From Pseudogymnoascus destructans (Eukaryota; Ascomycota; Leotiomycetes; Thelebolales; Thelebolaceae): 64,000 bases of DNA. A model generated the notes under the pieces. The model saw nothing but the letters and a program-made list of their open reading frames with translations. It was not told the DNA's origin and searched no databases. The position numbers were made by a program, and so were the translations under genes. Where the stretch lies: NCBI RefSeq assembly GCF_001641265.1, contig NW_020167521.1:1302001-1366000 (forward strand), in the 5' to 3' direction. Shown one piece after another: positions 12,194 through 22,431 of the stretch; the stretch's first letter is position 1; the number at the start of each line of letters is the position of its first letter.

Positions 12194-12865
12194 GGAAGGT
12201 AATTGTGAAACTCGGGAGAAGGTGTATCTTTCCACTCAGACATTCTTCATTCATGCTATCGTCGGGGAATCTTAAGCATGTCCCCCGACAGCTTACGGCG
12301 AGTGAATGGGGTCTCATCACTGTGGAATCTCCTCCTCCTCCTCTCTTCAGGGTGATAAACAGGAACCCGTACTTATATTCATCAATATCCATCTGTTCGT
12401 CCTCTTTTTTGTGTCAATTTGACCCCTCGAGCTCAGGTCTCAAGAGGTACACACACACCCAGTATTCAAAAGAAAAGAAAGGAGAAGAATCAGAGATGCA
12501 CAGCGGTATTTATTTGCCAGAGCAGCGGTGCCAAGATCTTAAGCGAGGCTTACCGCCCTGTCAGATCGGGGAAATTGGGATCCGGCGTTGAGCTAGCTGT
12601 GTTCTAGCGGTTGACTAGTTGTAAACCACGTGATCATATCAACAATGGTTGCACGTGATATGGATTAGGGCGGTGGTGATGGTGGGGAGGCGGGACTGTG
12701 ATAGCACGGAATAGCAGGAGCAACCCAGTACCAGCAACAACACTCCTCACCATCCATTCACCTCACCTCACCTCACCTCACCTCACCAACACATCTCACA
12801 AACTCCTCACCACCAATACCACACACACACACACAGAAATCCACCCAACCTCGAATCCACCAACA
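12194..12865 (+). promoter_or_regulatory. ARPC5 upstream region with two CACGTG boxes
   Basis: Two CACGTG E-boxes (12627-12632 and 12652-12657) lie 25 bp apart and about 210-240 bp before the ARPC5 start. A CCTCA pentamer run (12768-12790) and CA-rich leader lie next to the ATG. CACGTG is bound by bHLH factors in fungi; which factor acts here is not known. Confidence 0.4.
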
Positions 12866-13555
12866 ATGTCAATTATCCAATCCCACACGTCCGCCTCCCT
12901 CACCGACCACTGGCGAACCATTGACATCGACGCCCTCGACCCCGAATCCTCGCGTAACTTCCCCATCGCCACCCTCGCAGCGCCGCCGAGTGGACCGAGA
13001 GCGCTTGATGCCCAGAGTGTGAGGGGGTTGTTGAGGGGAGGGGATGCGGAGGGGGCGCTGAGGGGGGCCGTGGGGTCGGGGGTTGATAAGGTGCGTTTAC
13101 TTGCTTTTTGGGGGATGAGGGGGAATTGGGGGGGTGGGGGGGGGGGGGGGTGGAGAAAAACGTGTGCTAACAGGGCAAATAGTACGCGCAACTTCAGATC
13201 GTCATCGAAGTCCTCCAGTCTATCAAGGCTGCGGACATGACGCCGCTTCTGCGCAGCGTGTATGCCTCTGAGGGCGGATCGGATGTGCTGGATTCACTGA
13301 TGAAGTACTTGTAAGTCCTACCCACTTCCTCCTCATTCCCTTATGGGTTGGGGCAATTGTTGGCGGGTAGCATCCGAAAAGGGACAGGAGGCTAACGCGG
13401 TGAGCAGATACGCAGGCATGGCAGCACCAACGCAGCGACAGGGCGAGAGCAGCGGCGCTGCGATGAGCGTGCTTCTTAGCTGGCATGAGAAGGTTGTTGA
13501 GGTTGCGGGATTGGGGTGTGTGGGGAGGGTGATGACGGATCGCAGGACTACCTAG
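12866..13555 (+). CDS. ARC15: Arp2/3 complex subunit 5 (ARPC5, p16 type)
   Basis: Smallest subunit of the Arp2/3 actin-nucleating complex, which makes branched actin at endocytic patches. Exons 12866-13090, 13183-13310 and 13408-13555 give 166 aa. Splice sites are GTGCGT..ATAG and GTAAGT..GCAG, and frame is kept across both. The N-terminus (WRTIDIDALDPE) and the helical core (LQIVIEVLQSIKAADMTP, VLDSLMKYLYAGMA) are family hallmarks, as is the ending LLSWHEKVVEVAGLGCVGRV. Length fits fungal ARPC5. The first intron contains a run of about 19 G interrupted only once (13128-13150), which could affect assembly accuracy. Confidence 0.93.
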
Positions 13556-13810
13556 ATGGAATGGGCTGCTTTGGGTTGGGAGATATGTGCTTTAAGATCG
13601 GGATGAGACGAGACTTGGCGGGTGGGTTCTAGGGGCGCTGTACATGTTGGGTGCTGAGGACGATGGATGCCCGAAGAGAGGTTAGAGACAGAGATTCGAG
13701 CTGGGCGTCAATGGAGCAGGTGTCGGAGGTGCATAGACAAAGCAGAACAGACGCCCAAAACCCAATACAAAAACATTGTTCCTACAAAATATCCTACACC
13801 CCCCCTCAAT

Positions 13811-14971
13811 TTATACCCCCCCCCCCAAGATATCCTTCATATTCACCTCCCCCGTCCCTCTCTCCAACGGCTTCCTCTGATCCGGACTCTCCTTCCATCC
13901 AATAAAGAAGATAACCCTAAACGTCGCCGGCACCCCCTCCTTCCCCGGCTCCCCATACAACTCCTTATAAATCCCACTCGCGGCAGCCAACACCTCGCGC
14001 CCTATCCCGCCCATCTCCCGTCCTAGCACCGCATTACTCTCTCCCATCGCCTGCAGGTCTTTCATCAGCGCGAATATGTCGGGGAACTCGACGACGATGT
14101 CCTCCACGTCGACTGTCAGGAGTTTGAACCCCGCTTTTGTCAGCAATCCGCCTATATCCCGCACATCAGCCAGGGGAGAGGTATGGGGAGCTACACCCCC
14201 GCGACGCTCTTGCGATGCAAGTTGCAAAGCGGTGCGCAACTCGAATAACGTGTCTCCCCCGAACATGGCGGCTAAGATCGGCGCATCGGGTTTCAACGCG
14301 CGATTCGCGTGCGCCAGCAGCGCAGGGAGGTCGTTAACCCAGTGTAGCGCGAGGGAGGAGAGGATAGCATCGAAAGTATCCGCTCCGTACGGCAGCGACT
14401 CGAGGGTGGGGAGGACGGTGCGGGTTATCGCTAATGGCGAGGGGAGGGGGAGTGCGTCGTCGCGGTGTAAGAGGGTTGGCGAGGTCTCGGCGCAGGTTAA
14501 GTGCCCGATGCGCTCGCTTGCGGGGGGTTCGGTGGAGGAGAGCGGCGTGGTGAGGGCGCGGGAGAGGTTGCATGCGTTGGCACCGAGGTCGAGGATGTGT
14601 GGGAAGTCGCGGTTGATGTCCTGTTGCGGGGAGTGTTAGCTTGGGTGCGTCCTTACTATTTACTATTTTTTTGGGGGGGAGGGGGGAAGGTGGGGACGAA
14701 CGAGCAAGCGGTCAGCGAGACGGGTAGCGATCTCGTCGCGCAGGTAGTCGACTTCGCGGCTCTGTTCGGGGTTGGAGGCTGCGCGCTCTTTTTGGAGGTG
14801 CTTGACGTGCGAGTTGAAGACCTGGAGGGTTGGTGCGCCGGGGGCTTGGACAGCGTAGGTGCGGGTGCGGGGTGTGAAAGGGGAGGAGGGGCGGATGGAG
14901 GGGAAGGAGGGGAAGGAGGAGATGGCCGGCCGGCGGCAGCGGAGGAGGGGGCGGAGGGCGAGGGGTCTCAT
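13811..14971 (-). CDS. NDUFAF5: NDUFAF5-like mitochondrial methyltransferase, complex I assembly
   Basis: Class I SAM-dependent methyltransferase of the family that hydroxylates or modifies an arginine of a complex I subunit during assembly in the mitochondrial matrix. Exons (minus strand) 14971-14702 and 14620-13811 give 359 aa, with intron GTTCGT..ACAG. The start MRPLALRPLLRCRRPA is Arg-rich and lacks acidic residues, as expected for a matrix presequence. ILDLGANACNLSRAL near residue 100 is the SAM-binding motif; LSSLALHWVNDLPALLAH and MFGGDTLFELRTAL are signatures of this family. The C-terminus has LTVDVEDIVVEFPD. The family is well supported; the exact modification is inferred from homologues. 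Confidence 0.88.
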
Positions 14972-16048
14972 GCTCGGCGTTGTGGAGTGGACATTTGTGG
15001 TTTGGTGGTGCTTTCCGGAGATAATGACGGGGATGGGACACTGGAGCGGAAGATAGTAAGGCCGAGTTCCGGGGGTTTGGCGGTTAGGGACGGGAAGGCC
15101 GCTTTTAAGGCTAGGCTTGGCTTGGCATAGGGGACCGAAATAGAGAGGGTTTCACCCTATGTTTGAATTTCACATGCTCTTTCTTGATGCTCCATTCCGC
15201 TCGCTGTTCACATCAGAATGAAGATCGAAGTCAAATAATACAGAAGAATAGGAATATAGGAATATAGGAATATAGGAATATAGGAATATAGGATAGGAAT
15301 ATAGGATAGGAATATAGGAATACACCAATGCATGCAGCAGACCTGATAATAACTTCGTTTCCCCTTCATTGCCCTCTTCCCATCTCGCCCTATCGTCGTG
15401 ACATGAAACACAGAAAACGTGACTTGTGGATAGTACGTACTGTTTCATGCGCCCCCCCCCCCCTCCTACAATTGCGTCGTTGTCCAACAAAGACGACTAC
15501 CAGCTCAGCTCAGGAGGCGACTTTCTATTTTCTTTTCACCTTCACTTTCACCTTCTTCATCCTCCACTTATTGCTACGACTTTTCCTATAGCTTCATTCT
15601 GCTTTGCCGCGTTCTCTCCACAACTCCCACCACCTACGTCAAACACTCCACCAAATCCGCATACTTTGAAACTTACTAGCATTTGATATTCGCTCGTTAT
15701 ATCATCGACACTACCCCAGGGTCAACATTCTCTTCCCACTCTGCTTGCCACTTCGTACTTCTATCCCCAGCTCCATCTGCTACGTCAGACGGAATCGCTT
15801 CAACCGTTGCGCTTCCACGTGCTTTCGTTTTCGGTCCAGGATACGAACAACCCTTCACGGCCTGCATCCCAACTACGCAGCCCACGGCAAGGATCAGAGG
15901 GAAGAGCTGCTTCCTATAGTGACAACACTTGCATAATACATACTCCGGTCTTCAGCCGGCTGTACCAACACCGCACAGCACTGTCCGGCGCTATACACGC
16001 GACCAACACGGCTTCCTTCATCCTTCTGTGAGCTGGTCTCGCTATTCG
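14972..16048. other. Divergent intergenic region with GGAATATA repeat
   Basis: Shared upstream region of the NDUFAF5-like gene (minus) and the MscS gene (plus). It contains a GGAATATA octamer array (15246-15323), a C run at about 15449-15463, and CT/CA-rich sequence before the MscS start that probably is its leader. In-frame codons extend back from the chosen MscS start to 15929 without a convincing protein pattern. Confidence 0.6.
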
Positions 16049-18748
16049 ATGTCCTACCAATCTAGAGATCCATCGCCTAGACAAGGGGGATTTATACCAC
16101 TCTCAAATGCTGCGTCAAAGGAGACGCTACGCAACTACGACGCCATGAACTTCGAAGATATCCCCATGACCAAAGTCAAATCCAATGCCAGTTCGGCTTG
16201 GCAGCAGCGTGATGGCCAGAGCACCTATGGCAACGACGGCGACGCATCTGGCTCGCGACTTGCCCCGCCCGCCAACCATGGTCACCACGGCCGACGAAAG
16301 CTGAAGAATATAAACTCGAGACAATCGACAAACCAGCAGTCGGTGCTGACGGGCATGGGAAAGTTTTACGACAAGATCGTCAACTTCTCCATCGTCACCC
16401 GCTACCTCGTCTACGTCCTCCCCGTCGCCGCCTTGATCGCAATCCCAATAGTCATTGGCGCTACCGTCGCCCCGGATGCGAAGATCGGTGGAATCCGCCT
16501 CTTGTGGTTCTTTGTTTGGATCGAGTGCGTCTGGCTCAGCATCTGGATCGCTAAGCTCTGCGCCAGGAACCTCCCATACATCTTCGTCTTCGTCTGCGGC
16601 GTCATCAGCCCTGGCACACGCAAATATGTCCTGATCCTGAAGAGACTGGAGATTCCCCTCTCCCTCGTCGGCTGGGCCGTCGCATCCATCGCCACGTTTG
16701 AGGCGCTCATCAAACGCCCTGATAACGCTCCCCAACACTGGGTAGATATCATGAAGAAGATCCTGGCCGCGGCCCTCATCGCATCCTGCATCTACCTCGT
16801 TGAGAAGGTGATTATCCAGCTCATCAGCATCAGCTATCACTCGCGCTCCTTTGATCTCCGTATCCAGGAGTCGAAGCACCAAACACATCTTCTCGGCATT
16901 CTCTACGATGCATCCCGTGCCCTGTTTCCCCTCTACTGCCCCGAGTTTGCTGAGGAAGACTACCTCATCACTGGCAATGTCGACAGTATACGTATTGGCA
17001 AAAAGGCATCAGGCGCTGCGACCCCCATGAGGCTCATGGGCAATGTGAACCGCATTGGTGACAAGATCACCTCGGCATTTGGGAATGTTGCGTCTGAGAT
17101 CACAGGAAAGAAGGTCTTCAACCCTAACTCTGCCCATTCCATCGTGCTGGAAGCCCTAGAGAAGAAGAAGTCCTCCGAGGCGCTGGCCAAGCGTCTGTGG
17201 ATGTCTTTTGTCATCGAAGGAAAAGAGGCACTGGGCATCGAGGATATCCAAGAGGTCCTCGGCCCTGCGCACACGGAGGAGGCCGATGAGGCGTTTGCGT
17301 ATATCGACGCTGATAACAATGGAGACATTAGTTTGGACGAGATGATTGCCAAGGTTGTGGCGATGAGCCGCGAGCGCAAGGCCATCGCGAACAGCATGCA
17401 CGACATCGGAGATGCTATTTCCGTGCTCGACTCCGTCCTCGTTGCTGTTGCCTTTGTTATCATAATCTTCATCTTTGTCGCCTTCCTCAACGCCAGTTTC
17501 GTGACTACGCTTGCGACCGCCGGCACAACTCTGCTCTCGCTCTCCTTCGTCTTTGCGGTGACTTGCCAGGAGTTCCTCGGTTCCTGCATCTTCCTCTTCA
17601 TCAAGCACCCCTACGACGTCGGAGACCGCGTAGACATCAACGACAAGCCCCTCATCGTCGAGCGCATCTCCCTCCTCTACACAGTCTTCAAGCGCATCGA
17701 CTACATGAAGATGGTGCAAGTCCCCAACATTGTCCTAAACACCGTGTGGATCGAGAACGTCACACGCTCCAAGGCCATGAAAGAGCAAATCGAGCTCTCC
17801 ATCTCTTTCGACACCAGCCTCGAAGACATCGAGCTCCTCCGCACCGAACTCGAAGCCTTCGTGCGCCAACCCGACAACAGCCGCGACTTCCAAGAGGACG
17901 TCGTCCTCGAATGCGCCAGCGTCGGCACCATGGACAAGCTCGTCCTCAAGGCCGAGATCCGCCACAAGTCCAATTGGGCAAACGAATCCATCCGCGCCTC
18001 GCGCCGCTCCAAGTTCATGTGCGCCCTCGTCCTCGCCGTCCGCAAGGTCCCCATCTACGGCCCCGGCGGCGGCGTAACCGCTCTCGGCGAGCCTGGAAAC
18101 CCATCTTACTCCGTCGCCGTCTCCGATGACCTCGCCGCCGAAGCCCGCGCCAAGGCTGCTGAGGAGAAGGAGGCAAAGCGCCTCGTGCCAACCCCCAAGC
18201 CGGACGCAGATAAATCGACGGAACCGGGAGCCACGGTACCGGAATCTGGCGTCCTGGGCGCTACCCACGAGGCTGCTGCTGCGGCAGCGATGAACGCGCG
18301 CCGTTCCACGGATACCAGGCTAGACACCCAGCAGAGGGGTAGAGGCGACGCCCTCGACCGCGCACGCAGCAGCGTCATCGAGGACCTACGCACGGACCTC
18401 CTCCACCGCGCCAGCACCCGCGGCCGCCGACGCGCCGACATGACCGCCTTTCCCCTCCAAGTCGGCACCAGCGGCGCCAGCATCGGGTTAACCCCCAGCA
18501 GCCCCCTCCGCCACCGCGCGGACGAGGACGAGGAGGCTAAGGTGGGTGGTTATGGAGGGTATCCCGCGTCGCCGGTGTCTTCGGCTCAAGCGCAGCAGCA
18601 GGGGGCGGGGTTTCCGGCGCAGGCGCAGACGTATCCGACGCAGCAGCAGGGGCCGGGGGGGAGCTATGCGCAGTTTCCGGCTGGGACGGCGGGGCAGGGA
18701 CAGGTGGGACAGCAGCCGGCGCCGCCGAGGAAGGATGAGAGGTTTTAG
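16049..18748 (+). CDS. MscS-family mechanosensitive channel with EF-hand
   Basis: Intronless gene for an 899-aa membrane channel like the fission yeast Msy1/Msy2 proteins, which sit in the ER and shape calcium and volume responses to hypo-osmotic shock. The start MSYQSRDPSPRQGG at 16049 is preferred over the open in-frame extension to 15929. Hydrophobic segments lie near residues 117-140, 150-172, 175-195, 210-230 and 240-260. An EF-hand (DADNNGDISLDE) starts near residue 419. The pore-forming pair and MscS core (FVTTLATAGTTLLSLSFVF, HPYDVGDRVDI) occupy about residues 463-535. The beta and alpha/beta C-terminal domain follows. The last ~200 residues are disordered and Ala/Gln/Gly-rich. EF-hand placement before the MscS core matches the fungal family. 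Confidence 0.93.
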   Translation: MSYQSRDPSPRQGGFIPLSNAASKETLRNYDAMNFEDIPMTKVKSNASSAWQQRDGQSTYGNDGDASGSRLAPPANHGHHGRRKLKNINSRQSTNQQSVLTGMGKFYDKIVNFSIVTRYLVYVLPVAALIAIPIVIGATVAPDAKIGGIRLLWFFVWIECVWLSIWIAKLCARNLPYIFVFVCGVISPGTRKYVLILKRLEIPLSLVGWAVASIATFEALIKRPDNAPQHWVDIMKKILAAALIASCIYLVEKVIIQLISISYHSRSFDLRIQESKHQTHLLGILYDASRALFPLYCPEFAEEDYLITGNVDSIRIGKKASGAATPMRLMGNVNRIGDKITSAFGNVASEITGKKVFNPNSAHSIVLEALEKKKSSEALAKRLWMSFVIEGKEALGIEDIQEVLGPAHTEEADEAFAYIDADNNGDISLDEMIAKVVAMSRERKAIANSMHDIGDAISVLDSVLVAVAFVIIIFIFVAFLNASFVTTLATAGTTLLSLSFVFAVTCQEFLGSCIFLFIKHPYDVGDRVDINDKPLIVERISLLYTVFKRIDYMKMVQVPNIVLNTVWIENVTRSKAMKEQIELSISFDTSLEDIELLRTELEAFVRQPDNSRDFQEDVVLECASVGTMDKLVLKAEIRHKSNWANESIRASRRSKFMCALVLAVRKVPIYGPGGGVTALGEPGNPSYSVAVSDDLAAEARAKAAEEKEAKRLVPTPKPDADKSTEPGATVPESGVLGATHEAAAAAAMNARRSTDTRLDTQQRGRGDALDRARSSVIEDLRTDLLHRASTRGRRRADMTAFPLQVGTSGASIGLTPSSPLRHRADEDEEAKVGGYGGYPASPVSSAQAQQQGAGFPAQAQTYPTQQQGPGGSYAQFPAGTAGQGQVGQQPAPPRKDERF

Positions 18749-20139
18749 GGGTGGGGGAGGTAATGAGTGGGAGAAGGGGGGGATTGAAATATATGCTTTG
18801 ACGGCCGAATGTGGCGTTATTTTTTTATTAGAGCGTGGTTGGGATAGGATACCGCCGTGCATTGATTGCATATGTGGATGGATATTCGTAAAAGAATAGA
18901 AGGGGGATGAGGGAGGGTGGGATATAGACGAACGAATAGGATTCAGGATTCAATTCATTTTACTATTTATAATGGGATCCGAGCATAAGGGAATAGGGTC
19001 CACCAGCACCGAATGACTTGTGGGATGGGCATGAGTGTGAAAGCTGGCAAAAATTAACAAGTCTCTGAGAATTTCGGTCTCTTGGAGTGGACAACAGTAG
19101 CAACAGCGAGTGGCTACAGCAGGTAGCAATGCTAAGCAAGAACGGTAACGGCAGGTGGCAACGACACCAGAAAGAGGTAATGATTATAGCAACGACAAGT
19201 GGTAACAGCGACAGTGACAGTGACAGCACCACAGCAGTGATGCGCTAGAAGCATCTGTTAGACTTCCAAGTGCCGTGGTTGATAAAATCCTCTGCAACAC
19301 GCTTGGCTACTCTCAGCGGTCATGTTCACACGATCTATCGCGACCGCGTTCTGTTTCCCGGCAGTAAGTCTCAGAACACGGACGTTCGATTTCCGGTATG
19401 TTGGCTTTTTGATATCTTCAGCCTTGGTGTCGTCGAAGTCGTCGCCCTCTACGTCAGGCTCGCACTTAGTGGCCTTACTTGGCTTAGAAGTCGTGCCTGC
19501 TGAAGGTAGGCGAGGATGGGAAGGTGAAGGAAGTTTGGGTGCACTAAGTAAAGAGGTCTCAAACGGCAACAATTCCCATCTTGGCTATGGAGGGTCAAAC
19601 TATAGAAAACGTCATTACAGTCACACTTGTAACGAACGCCAAGAACACACTGTTGATGCAATATTCAATTTATGCGTTATTGCTGATGCAACAAGTCTCT
19701 CTGGGAAGCTCGGTCTTGTAAAGCGGACGGCAACAGTAACAGCAAGTAGTAAGAGCAAGTAGCAACAGTAAGTAAGGTACGACAGCGCCCCTTTCTTTAC
19801 CTGAAATTCTATCCGGAACCCCATCCCAGATCTCATCAAATCAGAATATGGAATCAGCTCCTATAAGTCTCATGTTGCAAATGCCGTGAACTTGGTGGTA
19901 GTGGCGTTATATTTTACAATTCGATCTTGGTCTCGCTTTTTATTTCGACCAGCGCCTGTTAACTTGGTGCAGCCCAAAAGTCTGAAAGAGACTGTTACGC
20001 ACATATCGGCGTATCCAGCATATCCCAGAGTTGCACGTCAAGTTGGACGTCACGGACAATATGGACGGAGAATTACAGCTACTGTAACCACTACTACCAC
20101 GCACCAGCCCCTCTTCAACCCTTAGACGAGCACCCCCAT
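18749..20139. other. Intergenic region with degenerate direct repeats and an unassigned open frame
   Basis: Separates the MscS gene and the minus-strand dienelactone hydrolase. A minus-strand open frame at 19258-19572 (104 codons, with an acidic stretch near VEGDDFDDTKAED) is not recognised. Two diverged segments with the pattern CAAGTCTCT..AACAGTA (near 19059-19110 and 19692-19750) flank it about 630 bp apart, suggesting an old duplication or element. No confident gene is called. Confidence 0.4.
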
Positions 20140-20982
20140 CTAACAAACATGTTCCACCTCCCCTCCCCCCCCAACCCGCTCCCCCAACTCCGTCCTCAAC
20201 ACCCTCCCAAAAACCTCCTCCAACATCCCCCAACAAACCCTCGTCACTGCCCCATCAAACCGTCCCTTACTCATCTCATCCCTAATAAACGCATGCTGCG
20301 CCCCCGCCACCTCAAACCAGCTAAACACCACCCCCGCCTCCCTCAACTTCAACCGAATCTTATCCCGTCCCGCAGGCGGCACATGCGTATCCAGCGTGCC
20401 GTGGATACACACCAGTTCCCCCTTGATCTCCTTGCACCTCGCCAGCGTATCATCCGGATTATTCGCACCCAGCGTGGCAGAGTGCAAATCCGTAGCGAAA
20501 TACGCAACCGCTGCACTAATCCTAGGATCCAACGCACACCGGATCGCCAGGTGGCCACCGAGACACATACCCGTCGCGCCCAAGCGACCCGTGCACGTCG
20601 GCAAGGCGAGTAGGGCGTCGATGGTGGCAGAGCTGTCGGCGTCGTAGGAGGCGAGCGTCTTCTTGGCTTTGAGGGCGTTGCCGAGGTCGGTGCCGGGGAC
20701 GTCGTAGGCGAGTGGGGTGGAGGGGACGAAGTCATGGTAGGAGGAGGGTGCGGCGACGATGTAGCCGGCGGAGGCGATGGAGCGGGCGAAGCGGGCGACG
20801 GGGCCGGTGACTTGGTAGATTTCGGAGAAGAGGGCTACGCCGGGGAATTTGCTGGGGAGGGGGTTAGTTGGGAGGGGGTTGGAGGTGGGAAAGGGGGCGT
20901 ACGCGTTGGGGTATCCGGGGATGGAGGGGTGGAAGAGGCAGATCCCTTGATAGATGTCAGTCAGTATGTGTTCAGAGCTCAT
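20140..20982 (-). CDS. Dienelactone hydrolase family protein
   Basis: Alpha/beta-hydrolase of the dienelactone hydrolase family, cytosolic, 280 aa from the ATG at 20982 (MSSEHILTDIYQG); the frame is open further upstream but lacks family similarity there. The catalytic triad is visible: nucleophile Cys in GMCLGGH near residue 138, Asp in HGTLDTHVPP near residue 194, and His in GAQHAF near residue 229. The Cys nucleophile separates it from serine esterases. In ascomycetes such proteins act on cyclic esters and aromatic breakdown products, but the substrate here cannot be told. Intronless. Three CACGTG boxes lie 200-280 bp upstream. Confidence 0.88.
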   Translation of the reverse strand: MSSEHILTDIYQGICLFHPSIPGYPNAYAPFPTSNPLPTNPLPSKFPGVALFSEIYQVTGPVARFARSIASAGYIVAAPSSYHDFVPSTPLAYDVPGTDLGNALKAKKTLASYDADSSATIDALLALPTCTGRLGATGMCLGGHLAIRCALDPRISAAVAYFATDLHSATLGANNPDDTLARCKEIKGELVCIHGTLDTHVPPAGRDKIRLKLREAGVVFSWFEVAGAQHAFIRDEMSKGRFDGAVTRVCWGMLEEVFGRVLRTELGERVGGGGEVEHVC

Positions 20983-21198
20983 GGGGATGGAGTGACGAGA
21001 GGTAAGGTACTCATTGATCCCTCCACGCCGTCTGCCTTGGTGGGCACATCTATATGGGACTCTACGATAAGCATTCTGGGGGATAGAGAGTGAATTGGAG
21101 AGATTGATGTCGTTGGGAAGATAGAGCTCTGACAGCTTCAATCGTGGAGGGGTTTTTGATAGTGGGGGCGGGGTAGGTGGGGTGGATAAATAGAACAT

Positions 21199-21263
21199 CA
21201 CGTGAATATATGCAGGACGATGAATGATATATCACGTGGTATAAATGAGTGAATATACACGTG
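21199..21263. promoter_or_regulatory. Cluster of three CACGTG boxes
   Basis: CACGTG occurs at 21199-21204, 21233-21238 and 21258-21263, upstream of the minus-strand dienelactone hydrolase. Three copies within 65 bp exceed chance expectation (about one per 4 kb) and suggest bHLH control. A 25-bp spacing also separates the pair before ARPC5. Confidence 0.5.
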
Positions 21264-21762
21264 ACGATAAAGAGCTATGAACAGCGTTGGTGGGGTATTT
21301 TGGGGTTGGCAGTTGATTGGCAGGGCAAGTGACAACTCACTTTCGCCAACTCAACGTCATATTTTCTGGGCTCCAGTACAAGATACCTGGGCAGTACTTG
21401 GGCGCATCAGGCTGCAACTGGGGAATAACGCCGATATCCCAATGGAGGAGGGAGGTTATTATGAGGGAGTCGTGTATTCTCGTGGTATTCTGTACCACGC
21501 TGGTTAAGTAGTTGCCGGCTTCCAATAGTTACTTAGTCGGCGTTTTATTCCGACGAATTCCACGGTTACGTACTTGGCCAGGCCAGCTCCACGTCGTTTG
21601 TTCGTAATTCGTATAGCGGAGATATGGCGAGTCCCTTGAATTGAAGCTGGTAGATATGCTAAGAAATTGTAACGGGGTGCCACCGAGCTGGAATACTATA
21701 GTTATAGTCTTTGTGGCTCAGTGGTATGTATCGCGAGCGTAACCGTACATCGTTATAGAAAT
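21264..21762. other. Intergenic sequence
   Basis: No gene seen between the dienelactone hydrolase promoter and the minisatellite. A tRNA A-box-like string (TGGCTCAGTGG at about 21714) has no matching B-box. Confidence 0.5.
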
Positions 21763-21883
21763 GCTAAGAAATGCTAAGAAACGTAGGAAAATGGTAGGGA
21801 AATGGTAGGGAAATGGTAGGGAAATGGTGGGAAAATGGTAGGAAATCGTAGGAAATCGTAGGAGGAAATCGTAGGAAATCGTA
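21763..21883. repeat. GGAAATGGTAG / GAAATCGTAG minisatellite
   Basis: Consecutive 10-11-bp units drifting from ATGCTAAGAA through GGGAAATGGTA to GGAAATCGTA. It lies about 550 bp before the HSP70 gene. Confidence 0.8.
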
Positions 21884-22038
21884 GCCTTGCGGGTCAAGCG
21901 GTGTGGTACATCTGTTTGTGTGCCGTTCAGTATGTACGTGCCAAGTACCTTTAACCCCTCATAGACGAGGGGTTAAAGGTACTCTCAGTTGATCAAAAAT
22001 CAAACTGACAGGCCCTGTAGCAAAATCTAAAACATAAT

Positions 22039-22281
22039 AGAACATTCTCTAGCTTTCAGGGATCATCCAATACAATTACCATAATTAAAATAATTAAATC
22101 ATTAAATTCTTTTATCTTCCCCCACCTATGACGTTGTTGATGGGCCTCCCGCGAATTTTTGCGATGATCCCAGAATGTGCGTGATGGTTCCAGCCACTAG
22201 CGCCATTGGCTTAGAAGATGCTGGAACTGCCTGGAAACCACCGCCTGCTGCAACCAGTGCATACAAAACCTCGAATCTTCC
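22039..22281 (+). promoter_or_regulatory. HSP70 promoter with two heat-shock-element-like sites
   Basis: AGAACATTCT (22039-22048) and CGAATCTTCC (22272-22281) both fit the inverted nGAAnnTTCn core recognised by heat shock factor. The second lies about 150 bp before the HSP70 ATG. Position before an HSP70 gene makes the reading reasonable; binding is not shown. Confidence 0.5.
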
Positions 22282-22431
22282 TCGCACACAATTTCTTTTC
22301 TTCCTTCTACTTCATACCATAACAAACCTCTCTCTTCTCTACCACCATTACAATTGCTCTCCTACTTCAAAATCAAGGTTGAAGATTCTTATCCCAACAT
22401 CACTCAATACATCTATACACACAGAGCAACG

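Noticed and set aside
3252..12865. Centromere or subtelomere interpretation of the repeat-rich gap
   Set aside because: No telomere-type repeats, no long AT-rich or retroelement-rich core, and base composition is mixed; satellites are short and unrelated.
16127..16888. Long minus-strand open frame opposite the MscS gene
   Set aside because: Antisense shadow of a clear plus-strand gene with strong codon structure.
21700..21780. tRNA candidate with A-box-like TGGCTCAGTGG
   Set aside because: No B-box (GGTTCGANTCC) at the right distance and no cloverleaf.
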